Shown here in pieces: positions 32,733 through 43,174 of a stretch of DNA of 64,000 nt (its first letter is position 1; the number at the start of each line of letters is the position of its first letter). This DNA is from Luteimonas viscosa (GTDB lineage Bacteria > Pseudomonadota > Gammaproteobacteria > Xanthomonadales > Xanthomonadaceae). Made by a program: the position numbers and the translations under genes. Under the pieces are notes generated by a model. It was not told the DNA's origin. It saw only the letters and a list, made by a program, of their open reading frames with translations, and searched no databases. The DNA is taken from assembly GCF_008244685.1 (NCBI RefSeq), contig NZ_VTFT01000001.1, positions 1,901,248-1,965,247 of the forward strand. The letters run 5' to 3'.

Positions 32733-33869
32733 ATGTCGTCTGTCATCAACACCAACGTGATGTCGCTGAACGCCCAGCGCAACCTGACCGCGTCCGGCGC
32801 CGACCTCGCCACCAGCCTGCAGCGCCTGTCGTCCGGCATGCGCATCAACAGCGCGAAGGACGACGCCGCCGGCCTCGCCATCTCGCAGCGCTTCACCACC
32901 CAGATCCGCGGCATGGACCAGGCCGCCCGCAACGCCAACGACGGCATCTCGCTGTCGCAGACGGCGGAAGGCGCGATGGCCGAGATCGGCAACAACCTGC
33001 AGCGCATCCGCGAGCTGGCCGTGCAGTCGCGCAACGCCACCAACTCGGCTTCCGACCGCGCCGCGCTGAACGCCGAAGCCCAGCAGCTGAAGGCCGAAGT
33101 CGACCGCGTCGCCGGCACCACCAACTTCAACGACGTCAAGCTGCTCGACGGTTCGTTCCAGAACCAGAGCTTCCAGGTCGGCGCCAACCAGGGCGAGACG
33201 ATCGACATCGCCGCCATTGCCAATGCGCAGTCCAGCGCGCTCGGCGAATGGTCGAGGACCGAACAGGCCACCGTGACCAGCGGCGCCCTGACCGCCGGCA
33301 CCGTGAGCGGCCTGACCGTGGCCGGGCAGACCGTTGCCGACACCACCGTCACCGCCGACGCCGCTGGCGCGACCTTGCTGGCCGCCGCGATCAACGCTGC
33401 GCTGGCGGATGGCGACGTGACCGACGTCGTCGCCACCACCGATGGCGCCAACGTGGTGCTGACCGCCAGCGGCGGTGCCGACATCGTCATCGGCGGCACG
33501 GTCACCAACTCCGGTTTCACCGCCGCGACGACCTCGGCCACGGAAACCGACATGACCGGCTTCGCCGACCTCGACATCTCCACCGCCGCCGGCGCCGACG
33601 ACGCGATGCTGGCGATGGACGCCGCCCTGGGCGCGATCAACACCGCGCGCGCCGACATGGGTGCGGTGCAAAACCGCTTCACCTCGGTCGTGGCCAACCT
33701 GTCGACCACGTCGGAAAACCTGTCGGCCGCCCGCAGCCGGATCCAGGACGCGGACTTCGCCAAGGAATCGGCGCAGCTCTCGCGCAACCAGATCCTGCAG
33801 CAGGCCGGTACGGCGATGCTGGCCCAGGCCAACCAGTCCACGCAGGGCGTGCTCAGCCTGCTGCGCTGA
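32733..33869 (+). CDS. fliC: flagellin FliC
   Basis: A 378-residue filament subunit; the only flagellin gene in the window. The N-terminal D0/D1 part starts SSVINTNVMSLNAQRNL and has the conserved LSSGMRINSAKDDAAGLAIS (about 35-54). A short variable domain (about 165-275, Ala/Thr/Asp-rich) is followed by the C-terminal D1/D0 helix with ARSRIQDADFAKESAQLSRN and ends VLSLLR. An AGGAG site lies 8 bp upstream. It has its own sigma-28 promoter and a strong hairpin after the stop. Confidence 0.97.
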   Translation: MSSVINTNVMSLNAQRNLTASGADLATSLQRLSSGMRINSAKDDAAGLAISQRFTTQIRGMDQAARNANDGISLSQTAEGAMAEIGNNLQRIRELAVQSRNATNSASDRAALNAEAQQLKAEVDRVAGTTNFNDVKLLDGSFQNQSFQVGANQGETIDIAAIANAQSSALGEWSRTEQATVTSGALTAGTVSGLTVAGQTVADTTVTADAAGATLLAAAINAALADGDVTDVVATTDGANVVLTASGGADIVIGGTVTNSGFTAATTSATETDMTGFADLDISTAAGADDAMLAMDAALGAINTARADMGAVQNRFTSVVANLSTTSENLSAARSRIQDADFAKESAQLSRNQILQQAGTAMLAQANQSTQGVLSLLR

Positions 33870-33875
33870 TGGTTC

Positions 33876-33907
33876 GCACGGGGCGCGGCCACGGCCGCGC
33901 CCCGTGC
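33876..33907 (+). terminator. fliC terminator hairpin
   Basis: A perfect 15-bp GC-rich stem (33876-33890 with 33893-33907) starts 6 bp after the fliC stop. Only two unpaired bases sit between the arms. No T-run follows, so it may protect the 3' end of the abundant flagellin mRNA as well as, or instead of, terminating it. Confidence 0.7.
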
Positions 33908-33992
33908 ATTCCCGGCACCGCCTGGCGCGCGGGCGCGTCACCGGCGCGTCGCACCAGGCGTTGCCCCATCTCTCTTCCGGCTGTTCGTTTTC

Positions 33993-34053
33993 CCTGCAGG
34001 CGCTGCGCCAGCCGCGTCCACGCCAGCGCCGCTGCTGGCGCAGCGCCTGCAGG
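33993..34053. repeat. 19-bp perfect inverted repeat between fliC and fliD
   Basis: Arms 33993-34011 (CCTGCAGGCGCTGCGCCAG) and 34035-34053 are exact complements around a 23-bp loop that holds a further CGCCAGCG/GCTGCTGGCG partial match. It is separate from the fliC terminator, 85 bp further on. The rest of the 306-bp gap 33870-34175 shows no gene and no clear sigma-54 or sigma-28 promoter for fliD. Confidence 0.8.
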
Positions 34054-34175
34054 ATCCTTGTCCCACCGCCCCACCCCGCATCCCTTTCCGTCGAGGAGCA
34101 CGCCATGCATCGCCAGCGCCCTGAACGCCCGGCCCATGCCGCCGCCTCGACCCGCACCACCCGGCGCGCATCGCG

Positions 34176-35516
34176 ATGAGCACCACCATCGGCACCGCCG
34201 GCAAGCTCGACGTCCCGACCATGGTCGCGCAGCTGGTCGCCGCCGACCGCGCGCAGCCCGATGCCCGCATCGACCGCAGCGAGCGACAGGTCAACGCCCA
34301 GATTTCGGCCATCGGCGCCCTGCGCAGCGCGTTCTCCGCGCTCGGCACGGCCGTCAATGCATTGACTTCCAGCGACAACCTGCAGGCGCGCAAGGCGATC
34401 CTGCCGCCGGAAGCCAATTTTTCCGCGACCACGTCGGCCGGCGCGGCCGCGGGTCGCTACCAGATCGAGGTGCTGGCACTGGCCAGTGCGCAGAAGCTCA
34501 CCTCCGGCGCGTTCGCGGCGGATGCGGCGGTCGGCACCGGCACGCTCACCATCAGCGCCGGCGACACCTCGATCGAAGTCCAGGTCGCGGCTCCGGACAA
34601 CACCCTGGCCGGCATCCGCGACGCGATCAACGCCGCGGCCGGCGGCAGGACCGTCACCGCCAGCATCGTGACCGGTGACGACGGCCCGCACCTGGTGCTC
34701 AACGCGGTCGATACCGGGACCGCCGGCGCGCTGACCGTCACCGCGAGCGGTGGCGACGGCGGGCTGTCGGCACTGGCCTACGATCCCGAGGGCACCTCCG
34801 GCCTCACCGAACTGCTGCCCGCCGCCGATGCGAAAGTCCGCATCGACGGCATCGAGCGCACCAGCTCGTCGAACACCATCACCGACGCGATCGACGGAGT
34901 CGGCCTGACCCTGACCGAGGCCGAGCCGGGCACGGTGCGCGAGCTGCGCATCGAGGGCGACGCCAGCCTCCAGCGCAACGCGGCCAAGAGCTTCGTCAGC
35001 GCCTACAACGCCGCGCTCGGCACGATCGCGCAGACCACCGCATACAACACCGGCACCCGGGTGGCCGCCGCGCTCAACGGCGACTCGATGGTGCGCAACG
35101 CCACGCGCGAACTGCGCGACGTGGTCGGCGACAACGTCACCGACCTCAAGGCGATCGGCATCACGATCAACAAGGATGGCACGCTCAAGCTGGACGAGGC
35201 CGCGTTCGACAAGGGGCTGGCCGCGGATCCCGAGGCGGCGGCACGCGTGTTCGCCGGCGACGAGGGCATGGTCGGCCGGCTCGATGCCGTGGTCGACCGC
35301 CTGGTCGAGGCCGACGGCCTGCTCGAGAGCCGCAGCGACAGCCTCGCCGAGCGCAGCAAGGCGCTCGCCAACCAGCGCAGCGCGCTCGACTTCCGCATGA
35401 GCCAGGCCGAAGCCCGCTACCGCACCCAGTTCACCGCGCTCGACGTGCTGCTGAGTTCGCTCCAGACCAGCAGCGACTTCCTGACCCAGCAGCTCGCCCG
35501 ACCCTCCACGGACTGA
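34176..35516 (+). CDS. fliD: filament cap protein FliD
   Basis: A 446-residue cap protein under which flagellin subunits fold at the filament tip; it is also an adhesin in some species. It begins STTIGTAGKLDVPTMVAQLV and ends with YRTQFTALDVLLSSLQTSSD-type coiled C-terminal helices. The middle (about 80-230) is the variable head. No strong ribosome-binding site precedes the ATG at 34176. fliS begins 1 bp after its stop. Confidence 0.94.
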   Translation: MSTTIGTAGKLDVPTMVAQLVAADRAQPDARIDRSERQVNAQISAIGALRSAFSALGTAVNALTSSDNLQARKAILPPEANFSATTSAGAAAGRYQIEVLALASAQKLTSGAFAADAAVGTGTLTISAGDTSIEVQVAAPDNTLAGIRDAINAAAGGRTVTASIVTGDDGPHLVLNAVDTGTAGALTVTASGGDGGLSALAYDPEGTSGLTELLPAADAKVRIDGIERTSSSNTITDAIDGVGLTLTEAEPGTVRELRIEGDASLQRNAAKSFVSAYNAALGTIAQTTAYNTGTRVAAALNGDSMVRNATRELRDVVGDNVTDLKAIGITINKDGTLKLDEAAFDKGLAADPEAAARVFAGDEGMVGRLDAVVDRLVEADGLLESRSDSLAERSKALANQRSALDFRMSQAEARYRTQFTALDVLLSSLQTSSDFLTQQLARPSTD

Positions 35517-35517
35517 C

Positions 35518-35910
35518 ATGAACGCCCGCAACCTCGCCAACCAGTACCGGCAGACCAGCGTGTCCAGCGCGGCGCTGGAAGCCAGTCCGCACCGGCTGAT
35601 CGCGCTGATGCTCGCCGGCGCGCGCGAACGTGCGCGGCTGGCGGCCGCCTGCCTGCAGCGCGGCGACCTGCCGCGCAAGTCGCAGGCGATCAGCGACGCC
35701 AGCGCGATCATCGGCGGGCTCAACGGCGCGCTCAACCTCGAGGCCGGCGGCGAGATCGCCGACGGGCTGCAGGCGCTGTACGACTATGCGCAACGGCGCC
35801 TGCTCGCGGCCAACGTCGAGAACGATGCGGCGCCGCTGCATGAGGTCGACGCGCTGCTCGGCGACATCGAATCGGCCTGGCTGGCGATCGCGCCCGCGGG
35901 GGCCGCATGA
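35518..35910 (+). CDS. fliS: flagellin export chaperone FliS
   Basis: A 130-residue helical protein that holds flagellin unfolded in the cytoplasm and directs it to the export gate. It has the family features YRQTSVSSAALEASPHRLIA (about 10-29), LMLAGARERARLA and AISDASAIIGGLNGALNLEA. Its end overlaps the next gene by 4 bp (ATGA). Confidence 0.93.
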   Translation: MNARNLANQYRQTSVSSAALEASPHRLIALMLAGARERARLAAACLQRGDLPRKSQAISDASAIIGGLNGALNLEAGGEIADGLQALYDYAQRRLLAANVENDAAPLHEVDALLGDIESAWLAIAPAGAA

Positions 35911-36188
35911 TCCCCGTGCTGCCGGTGGACGAGGTCCGCGCGGCGATCGCGGGCGACGCCTGGGAGCGCGCGACCGCGCTGCTGCAGGCGCACGACCGGG
36001 CCGTGGTCGCGGCGGTGTCGGCGGTCGACTTCAGCACCCAGCCGCAGGCGCCGTGGCGCGCCCTGCTGGCCGCGCAGCAGGCACTGGCCGCCGAAGTACA
36101 GGCCGCGCGCGACGAGGTCGGCCGCACGCTGGACAAGCTCGGCCAGGACCAGCGCGGCGCACGTGCGTGGGCGCGGGCGCTGGCATGA
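35907..36188 (+). CDS. fliT: FliT-like flagellar chaperone (tentative)
   Basis: A 93-residue, mostly helical acidic protein (EVRAAIAGDAWERATALLQA and ALAAEVQAARDEVGRTLDKL). FliT proteins are short helical chaperones for FliD coded right after fliS, and this gene is in that place with 4-bp overlaps on both sides. Sequence alone is too weak to be sure. Confidence 0.65.
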   Translation: MIPVLPVDEVRAAIAGDAWERATALLQAHDRAVVAAVSAVDFSTQPQAPWRALLAAQQALAAEVQAARDEVGRTLDKLGQDQRGARAWARALA

Positions 36189-36745
36189 ACACCCGCGCTG
36201 CCGCCGAAGCCCTGCTGTTCGGCGACACCCTGGCCTGCGAGGAACTGCGCCCGGCGGCATTCCTGCCGCGGCCGCGGCGCACCGATCCCGCGCTCGCCGC
36301 CAGCGGCGAGGCCCTGCTGCGCACGCTTGCGGTGGTGGAGGACGGCCCGCGCGCCGAGGAACCCGACGCCGGCGACCACGCCCTGCACCGCATCGAAGCC
36401 AAGCTCGACCTGCTGACCACCCTGGTGGCGGGCCTGGGCCGACACGACGACGACGACCCGCCGTGCAGCCTGCGCTGGTCGGCCCGCGGCGCCTGCCTGG
36501 TGCTGGCCGATCCGCCGGCACCTGGAAGCAGCGGCCTGTTCCGGGTCCGTCCCGCGGACTGGCTGCCGTCGGCGCTGCTGCTGCCGGCCACCGAAATCGC
36601 CCGCGAAACTGACGCCGAGGGCGTACGCAGCTGGCTGCGCTTCGATGCGCTGCCACCCCTGCTCGAAGCCGCGCTCGAACGCCACCTGTTCCGCATCCAT
36701 CGCCGCGCCGTCGCCGAAAGCCGTCGTCCGCACCCGGGCGGCTGA
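36185..36745 (+). CDS. protein of the fliDST operon, possibly PilZ-like
   Basis: A 186-residue soluble protein. Its second half has a beta-rich stretch (SLRWSARGACLVLADPPAPG, LFRVRPADWLPSALLLPA) followed by C-terminal helices ending FRIHRRAVAESRR, which resembles atypical PilZ domains coded after fliT in related genomes. The canonical RxxxR c-di-GMP motif is not evident. The start ATG at 36185 overlaps the fliT stop. A c-di-GMP role is possible but not shown. Confidence 0.6.
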   Translation: MNTRAAAEALLFGDTLACEELRPAAFLPRPRRTDPALAASGEALLRTLAVVEDGPRAEEPDAGDHALHRIEAKLDLLTTLVAGLGRHDDDDPPCSLRWSARGACLVLADPPAPGSSGLFRVRPADWLPSALLLPATEIARETDAEGVRSWLRFDALPPLLEAALERHLFRIHRRAVAESRRPHPGG

Positions 36746-36798
36746 GTACCCTGTCACACTTCGGGCCGTGCTGCCGCGCGCAGCGGCCCGGCGCCGCT

Positions 36799-37467
36799 AT
36801 GGTGGCGGTAGCGAGCCGAGGGGGCGATGCGTTGCTGCGAGTTCTGATCTGCGATGACCACACGCTGGTGCGCGCCGGCCTGCGCCGGTTGCTGGAGTCG
36901 TTCGCGGACATCGAGGTGGTGGCCGAAGCCAGCAGTGCCGACGAGGCGGTGCTGCGCACGCGCGAGGCGCTGCCCCACATCGTGCTGCTCGACCTGTCGA
37001 TGCCAGGGCGCAGCGGCTTCGACGCCCTCGCCGAATTGCGCCGGACCGCGCCCGATTGCGCCGTGGTGATCATGTCGATGCACGACGACGCGCTGCACGT
37101 GCGCGAGGCGCTGGCACGCGGGGCGATGGGCTTCGTGGTGAAGGAGGCCGCGCCGGCCGAACTCGAGATCGCGATCCGCGCCGCCGCCGCCGGCCGCACC
37201 TACCTCAGCCCGCAGGTCTCGGCACCGCAATTGCATGCCTACCGCAACGGCGGCCGCGCGGAGGGCGACCCCGAGGCGCTGCCCCGCCGGCAGCGCGAGA
37301 TCCTGCAGGCCCTGGGCGCCGGCCGCACCACCAAGCAGATCGCCAGCGACCTCGGCATCAGCGTCAAGACCGTGGAAACCCACCGCGCGCGGATGATGGA
37401 GGCGCTCGGCTGCCGCAACGCCGGCGAGTTGCTGCGGGTGGCGCTGCGCCTGCACGACCGGCCCTGA
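36799..37467 (+). CDS. NarL/FixJ-type response regulator
   Basis: A receiver domain with Asp65 in HIVLLDLSMPGRSG is followed by a LuxR-type helix-turn-helix (about 163-205, TTKQIASDLGISVKTVETHR). The ORF starts at ATG 36799 (222 residues). A TTG at 36832 with GAGGGGG 7 bp upstream would give a more usual start right before LRVLICDD and may be the real one. No histidine kinase is beside it. It sits just before rpoN and fleQ, as in Xanthomonas flagellar loci, so a role in flagellar or related control is likely. Confidence 0.85.
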   Translation: MVAVASRGGDALLRVLICDDHTLVRAGLRRLLESFADIEVVAEASSADEAVLRTREALPHIVLLDLSMPGRSGFDALAELRRTAPDCAVVIMSMHDDALHVREALARGAMGFVVKEAAPAELEIAIRAAAAGRTYLSPQVSAPQLHAYRNGGRAEGDPEALPRRQREILQALGAGRTTKQIASDLGISVKTVETHRARMMEALGCRNAGELLRVALRLHDRP

Positions 37468-37534
37468 GCCGGACTGACGCAAAGCGTCGCTTCGCGTCAC
37501 CTTCTTCCCGCAGCGCGTCGGAAACATGACGCGA

Positions 37535-37600
37535 TGTCGGGGCCGCCCCGACAAGGGCACGGGAAAGCCCTGATCCGGACCCGGGTCCGCCCCGATTCGG
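37535..37600. terminator. cluster of hairpins upstream of rpoN
   Basis: TGTCGGGG-CCG-CCCCGACA (37535-37553) is followed by AGGGC/GCCCT and a 14-bp palindrome CGGACCCGGGTCCG. The first may end the response-regulator transcript. The rpoN promoter is not recognised. Confidence 0.45.
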
Positions 37601-37669
37601 GAACCGTCACGCGCGCCTCACGATGCGCCCCATGGTCGACAGCGGGTCGGCCGACGGGAGACGGGTTCG

Positions 37670-39061
37670 ATGAAAGGCAACATGCGTACCGCGATGGTCC
37701 AGGGCGTCAACCTGACGCCGCAGCTGCTGCAGTCGATCCGGCTGCTGCAGCTGACCGCCCCGCAGCTGGAACAGGAGCTGCGCCAGGCGCTGGAGCGCAA
37801 TCCGTTGCTGGAACAGGACGAGGCCGCCGAGGAAGCCGAGGCCGACGAGGCCCCCGAGGCCGCGATGCTCGAAGCCGCGGCCTGGGACGAACTGCCGGAA
37901 CCGGCGTTCCTCTCCGGCGGCAGCATCGGTGGCGGCGACGACGACGCCACCTTGCGCATCGCCGACGGCGAATCCAGCGACCCGCGCCTGCGCCTGCTGC
38001 GCCTGCTGTCGCTGCACTGGGACGCGCGCGACCTCGACATCGCCGCCTGGTGGCTCGACCGCTGCGACGACCGCGGCTACCTCGAACAGCCGCTGGACGA
38101 ACTGCTCGCCGCCGCGCGCGCCGCCTTCCCCACCCGCGCCGACGACGTCGGCGTGCTGCGCCAGCGCCTGCTGCACGGCGACTGGCCGGGCATGGCCGCG
38201 GCCGATCCCGGCGAATGCCTGCGCGCACAGCTGCACGCGCTGCCGGAAGACGCCACCCGCGGCCTGGCGTTGCGCCTGCTGGCGGAACACCTCGACCTGC
38301 TCGCCGCGCACGACCATGCCGCCATGGCCGCCGCGACCGGCGCCGGCGCCGACGCCGTCCGCGCGGCGCTGGGCATGATCCTGGGCCTGCGCCCGCACCC
38401 GGTGCAGGCGCCGGTCGCCGACGACCACGGCCACGTCGTCCCGGACGTCGTCGCCTGGCGCGGCGGCGGCGCGTGGCGCGTCGCGCTCAACCGCCGCGGC
38501 GCGCCGCAGCTGCGCATCGCCGCGCATTGCGAACGCGCGCTGGCCGGCAGCGACCATGCCGCGCTGCGCGGCCTGCTCGACGAGGCGCGCTGGCTGGTGC
38601 GCGGCGTGGCCATGCGCAACGACACCCTGCTGCGGACCGCGCAGGTGCTGGTCGAGCGCCAGCGGGACTTCCTCGACCAGGGTCCCGAGGCGATCCTGCC
38701 GCTGACCCTGCGCGAAGTCGCCGACGCCATCGGCGTGCACGAGTCCACCGTCTCGCGGATCGTCAGCGGCAAGTACATCCAGACCCCGCGCGGCACCTTC
38801 GAGCTCAAGCGCCTGTTCGCGGTGCGGCTGGAAGGCGCGCAGATCGCCGGCACCGCGGTCAAGGCCATGGTCCGGCGCCTGATCGATGCCGAACCGGCCG
38901 CCGCCCCGCTGGCCGACGACGTGATCGCCGGCCTGCTCGCCCGCCAGGGCGTGCGCATCGCGCGCCGCACCGTGGCCAAGTACCGCGACCAGCTGGCGAT
39001 CGGCCCGGCCCGCGCGCGCCAGCGCCTGGCCCCGCGCCAGGCCCGTCAGGAGTACGTGTGA
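37670..39061 (+). CDS. rpoN: RNA polymerase sigma-54 factor RpoN (flagellar-locus copy)
   Basis: A 463-residue sigma-54. Region I (about 12-58) has [20 protein letters not shown]; an acidic region II (58-90) is [12 protein letters not shown]; the core-binding and DNA-binding parts follow, with [23 protein letters not shown] (about 344-363). The RpoN box ARRTVAKYR is at about 431-439. In Xanthomonas a second sigma-54 gene (rpoN2) sits in the flagellar locus, and this copy has that place. It probably serves the GG-N10-GC promoters listed here. Its stop overlaps the next start (TGATG). Confidence 0.93.
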   Translation: MKGNMRTAMVQGVNLTPQLLQSIRLLQLTAPQLEQELRQALERNPLLEQDEAAEEAEADEAPEAAMLEAAAWDELPEPAFLSGGSIGGGDDDATLRIADGESSDPRLRLLRLLSLHWDARDLDIAAWWLDRCDDRGYLEQPLDELLAAARAAFPTRADDVGVLRQRLLHGDWPGMAAADPGECLRAQLHALPEDATRGLALRLLAEHLDLLAAHDHAAMAAATGAGADAVRAALGMILGLRPHPVQAPVADDHGHVVPDVVAWRGGGAWRVALNRRGAPQLRIAAHCERALAGSDHAALRGLLDEARWLVRGVAMRNDTLLRTAQVLVERQRDFLDQGPEAILPLTLREVADAIGVHESTVSRIVSGKYIQTPRGTFELKRLFAVRLEGAQIAGTAVKAMVRRLIDAEPAAAPLADDVIAGLLARQGVRIARRTVAKYRDQLAIGPARARQRLAPRQARQEYV

Positions 39062-39461
39062 TGCGACAGATTTCGGTACTGCTGGTCGACGACCATGCCG
39101 GCTTCATCTCCGCGGCCATGCGCCACTTCCGGCGCCTGCCCTGGCTGACCGTGGCCGGCACCGCCGGCAACGGCGTCGAGGCCATCGCCCAGTGCGAGGT
39201 GCTGCGCCCGGACGTGGTGCTGATGGACCTGGCCATGCCAGAAATGGGCGGCCTGCAGGCCACGCGCCTGATCAAGGCCCAGGACAACCCGCCCTACATC
39301 GTCATCACCAGCCACTTCGACGACGGCGAGCACCGCGAGCACGCGCTGCGCGCCGGCGCCGACGCCTTCGTCAGCAAGCTGGCCTACATCCACGAAGTGC
39401 TGCCGCTGCTCGAGGCCCTCGCCGGCGCCGGCGGCAACGGCAACGACACGGAGGCCTCGGC

Positions 39462-39465
<4 letters not shown>
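39061..39465 (+). CDS. single-domain response regulator between rpoN and fleQ
   Basis: A 134-residue receiver with acidic pair DDH (10-12), Asp56 in [14 protein letters not shown] and the conserved Lys in AFVSKLAY. There is no output domain; 25 C-terminal residues are Gly/Ala-rich. It overlaps rpoN by 1 bp and fleQ by 4 bp, so the three are made together. It probably acts by protein contact; the target and kinase are unknown. Confidence 0.88.
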
Positions 39466-40928
<1,463 letters not shown>

Positions 40929-40962
40929 GCCGGTCGTCCGCGGCGGCTTTCCGACGCGGCCG

Positions 40963-40978
40963 TGGCACGGGACTTGCC
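40963..40978 (+). promoter_or_regulatory. sigma-54 promoter of fliE
   Basis: TGGCACGGGACTTGCC is a full match to TGGCACG-N4-TTGC with GG-N10-GC. It lies 34 bp before fliE and probably drives fliE to fliK. Confidence 0.85.
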
Positions 40979-41011
40979 TGATCCACAGCAGACCGACCGG
41001 CAGCCCACGCG

Positions 41012-41362
41012 ATGACCGACGCCATCTCATCGATCCTTTCGCAGATCCGAGCGCACGAGATGCGCACCGGTGCGGCGCGCGGCGACGTCGCTCCCTCGAA
41101 CGCGATCGACGTCGGCGGCGCCGGCAGGGCGGCGGCAGCGCCCGGGTTTGCCGAGACCCTGTCGAACACCATCGACAAGGTCAGCGCCACCCAGGCCAAT
41201 GCCGGCGCCCTGCAGCATGCGTTCGAACTCGGCGACCCGCGCGCCGACCTGGCCCGGGTGATGGTGGCCATGCAGCAGTCGCAGGTCGCGTTCCGGGCCA
41301 CGGTCGAAGTCCGCAACCGCCTCGTGCAGGCCTACCAGGACGTGATGAACATGCCGATCTAG
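41012..41362 (+). CDS. fliE: hook-basal body protein FliE
   Basis: A 116-residue adaptor between the MS ring and the rod. The C-terminal helix has VMVAMQQSQVAFRATVEVRN and ends VMNMPI, the family signature. Residues 40-70 (FAETLSNTIDKVSATQ) form the first helix. It is followed by a repeat element and fliF. Confidence 0.93.
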   Translation: MTDAISSILSQIRAHEMRTGAARGDVAPSNAIDVGGAGRAAAAPGFAETLSNTIDKVSATQANAGALQHAFELGDPRADLARVMVAMQQSQVAFRATVEVRNRLVQAYQDVMNMPI

Positions 41363-41364
41363 GG

Positions 41365-41494
41365 CCGGGATTCGGAATTGGGGATTCGGGATTCGCAACG
41401 GCGAAGCCCATACCCGCAACCACGAAGCCCGATCCCGCTCCCGTAATCCGCCGCTACCAGTTCCCCATCCCCAATCCCGAATCCCGAATCCCAG
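41365..41494. repeat. GATTCGGG inverted repeat between fliE and fliF
   Basis: Left part 41365-41395 carries GGGATTCGG, GGGGATTCGGGATTCG; right part 41467-41492 carries CCCCAATCCCGAATCCCG. The arms pair imperfectly over about 24 bp around a 70-bp middle with no promoter I can see. It is the same class as the elements at 24532 and 28156. Confidence 0.7.
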
Positions 41495-41497
41495 CCC

Positions 41498-43174
41498 ATG
41501 TCCGTGATCGCACTTCCCAAGGCCTCCGCCAACCTGCGCGACCTCGGCCGCCTGCAGGACATCCCTGCGGTGCGCCAGCTCGGCCTGCTGGCGCTGGTGG
41601 CGGTGGCCATCGCGCTCGGCCTGTGGCTGTTCTTCTGGAGCCAGAAGCCGGACTTCGTCCCGGTCCAGGCGGGGCTGGACGCCAAGTCGACCGCCGAGGC
41701 GTCGGAACTGCTGCGCGGCGCGCAGATCCCGTTCAAGCTCGACCCGGCCACCGGCGCGCTGGCCGTGCCGCTCGACCAGGTCGGCGCGGCGCGGATGGCG
41801 CTGGCCGCCGCCGGGCTGCCGGCCAGCGAAGGCAACGGCTTCGAATCGATGCAGGGCGACCAGGGCTTCGGCACCAGCCAGTTCGTCGAGAGCGCGCGCT
41901 ACCAGCACGCGCAGGAGATCGAACTGGCCCGCACCATCGCCAACCTGCGCCCGGTGCGCGAGGCGCGCGTGCATCTGGCCCTACCCAAGCCCAGCGCGTT
42001 CACCCGCCAGAAGGAGCCCGCCAGCGCCTCGGTGGTGCTGCAGCTGCGCAGCGGCAGCACCCTCGAGCAAGGCCAGGTGAACGCGATCGTGCACCTGGTG
42101 GCCTCCTCCATCCCCGGGTTGCCGCCGGAAGGGGTCACCGTGGTCGACCAGTTCGGCCGCATGCTCTCCAACGCCGATCCGCAGAGCGACGACGCGATCG
42201 GCGCCAAGCAGTTCGACCAGCAACGCCGGCAGGAATCGGTCTACGTGCAGCGCATCGAGGAACTGCTCGAGCCGATGACCGGCCCCGGCCGGGTCAGCGC
42301 CAAGGTCAGCGTGGACATGGACTTCGCCCAGACCGAGGAGGCCAGCGAGCGCTACGGCCCGCAGCCGGCGATGGTGCGCAGCGAGCAGATTTCCGAATCG
42401 GGCGCGATCGGAAGCGCCGGCGACGCAGTGGCCCAGGGCGTGCCCGGGGCCGCCAGCAACAACCCCGACGCGGCCGACCTGGCGGCGCCCGTGGCGGCCG
42501 AGGCCGCCGCCGGCCCCGGCAGCCGCAGTTCGGTGCGCAACTACGAGCTCGACCGCACCCTGACCCACACCCGCCAGGCACCGGGCCGGATCCGCCGCGT
42601 CACCGCCGCGGTCCTGGTCGACAACATCGCGCCCGCGGCGGCGGCGACCGCTGGCGCGGCCGCCGGCGCGGGTGCGGCGGCCGAGGGTCGCGCGCTCAAC
42701 GCGGCCGAGATCGCGCGCATCGAGACCCTGGTGCAGCAGGCGATCGGCTTCGATGCCGAGCGCGGCGACGTGGTCTCGGTGGTCAACGCACCCTTCGCAC
42801 GCGGCGGCGCGCTCGACGCGCCCGAGGAAGGCCTGCCGTTCTGGCAGCACCCGCGCGCACGCGAGCTCGGACGGCTGGTGTTCGGCGGACTCGCGGTGCT
42901 GCTGCTGATCTTCACCGTGCTGCGCCCGGCCTCGCGCCAGCTGCTCGCGGGTCGCACCGCGACCGCCACCGTGGCCCCCGTCGCCAATGCCGACGACGAC
43001 CCGCCGGTGAGCCTGTCGGCACCGGCGCAGGCGCAGGTCTCGTCGGCGCCGCTCGCGGCACCCGCCTCGTCGATGAAGCTCGACGACAAGCTCGAGATCG
43101 CGCGCACCGCGGTCAGCACCGACGCCAAGCGCGTCGCCCAGGTCGTGCGCGACATGGTGGAATCCGATGGCTGA
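41498..43174 (+). CDS. fliF: flagellar MS-ring protein FliF
   Basis: A 558-residue inner-membrane protein. Membrane segment 1 is at about 25-46 (LGLLALVAVAIALGLWLFFW) and segment 2 at about 455-475 (LGRLVFGGLAVLLLIFTVL). The periplasmic region has the ring-building motifs RVHLALPKPSAFTRQKEPAS split over residues 159-178 and SSIPGLPPEGVTVVD. The cytoplasmic C-terminus that binds FliG ends AQVVRDMVESDG. It overlaps fliG by 8 bp. Confidence 0.95.
   Translation: MSVIALPKASANLRDLGRLQDIPAVRQLGLLALVAVAIALGLWLFFWSQKPDFVPVQAGLDAKSTAEASELLRGAQIPFKLDPATGALAVPLDQVGAARMALAAAGLPASEGNGFESMQGDQGFGTSQFVESARYQHAQEIELARTIANLRPVREARVHLALPKPSAFTRQKEPASASVVLQLRSGSTLEQGQVNAIVHLVASSIPGLPPEGVTVVDQFGRMLSNADPQSDDAIGAKQFDQQRRQESVYVQRIEELLEPMTGPGRVSAKVSVDMDFAQTEEASERYGPQPAMVRSEQISESGAIGSAGDAVAQGVPGAASNNPDAADLAAPVAAEAAAGPGSRSSVRNYELDRTLTHTRQAPGRIRRVTAAVLVDNIAPAAAATAGAAAGAGAAAEGRALNAAEIARIETLVQQAIGFDAERGDVVSVVNAPFARGGALDAPEEGLPFWQHPRARELGRLVFGGLAVLLLIFTVLRPASRQLLAGRTATATVAPVANADDDPPVSLSAPAQAQVSSAPLAAPASSMKLDDKLEIARTAVSTDAKRVAQVVRDMVESDG

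Noticed and set aside
33870-34175. Sigma-54 promoter for fliD
   Set aside because: The best candidates (GGCACCGCCTGGC and GCACCAGGCGTTGC) have GG to GC spacing off by one base or lack one of the invariant bases.
36799-36831. Certainty about the ATG start of the NarL-type regulator
   Set aside because: A TTG at 36832 with a strong Shine-Dalgarno sequence fits the family start better; the longer form is listed only because ATG is the more common choice.
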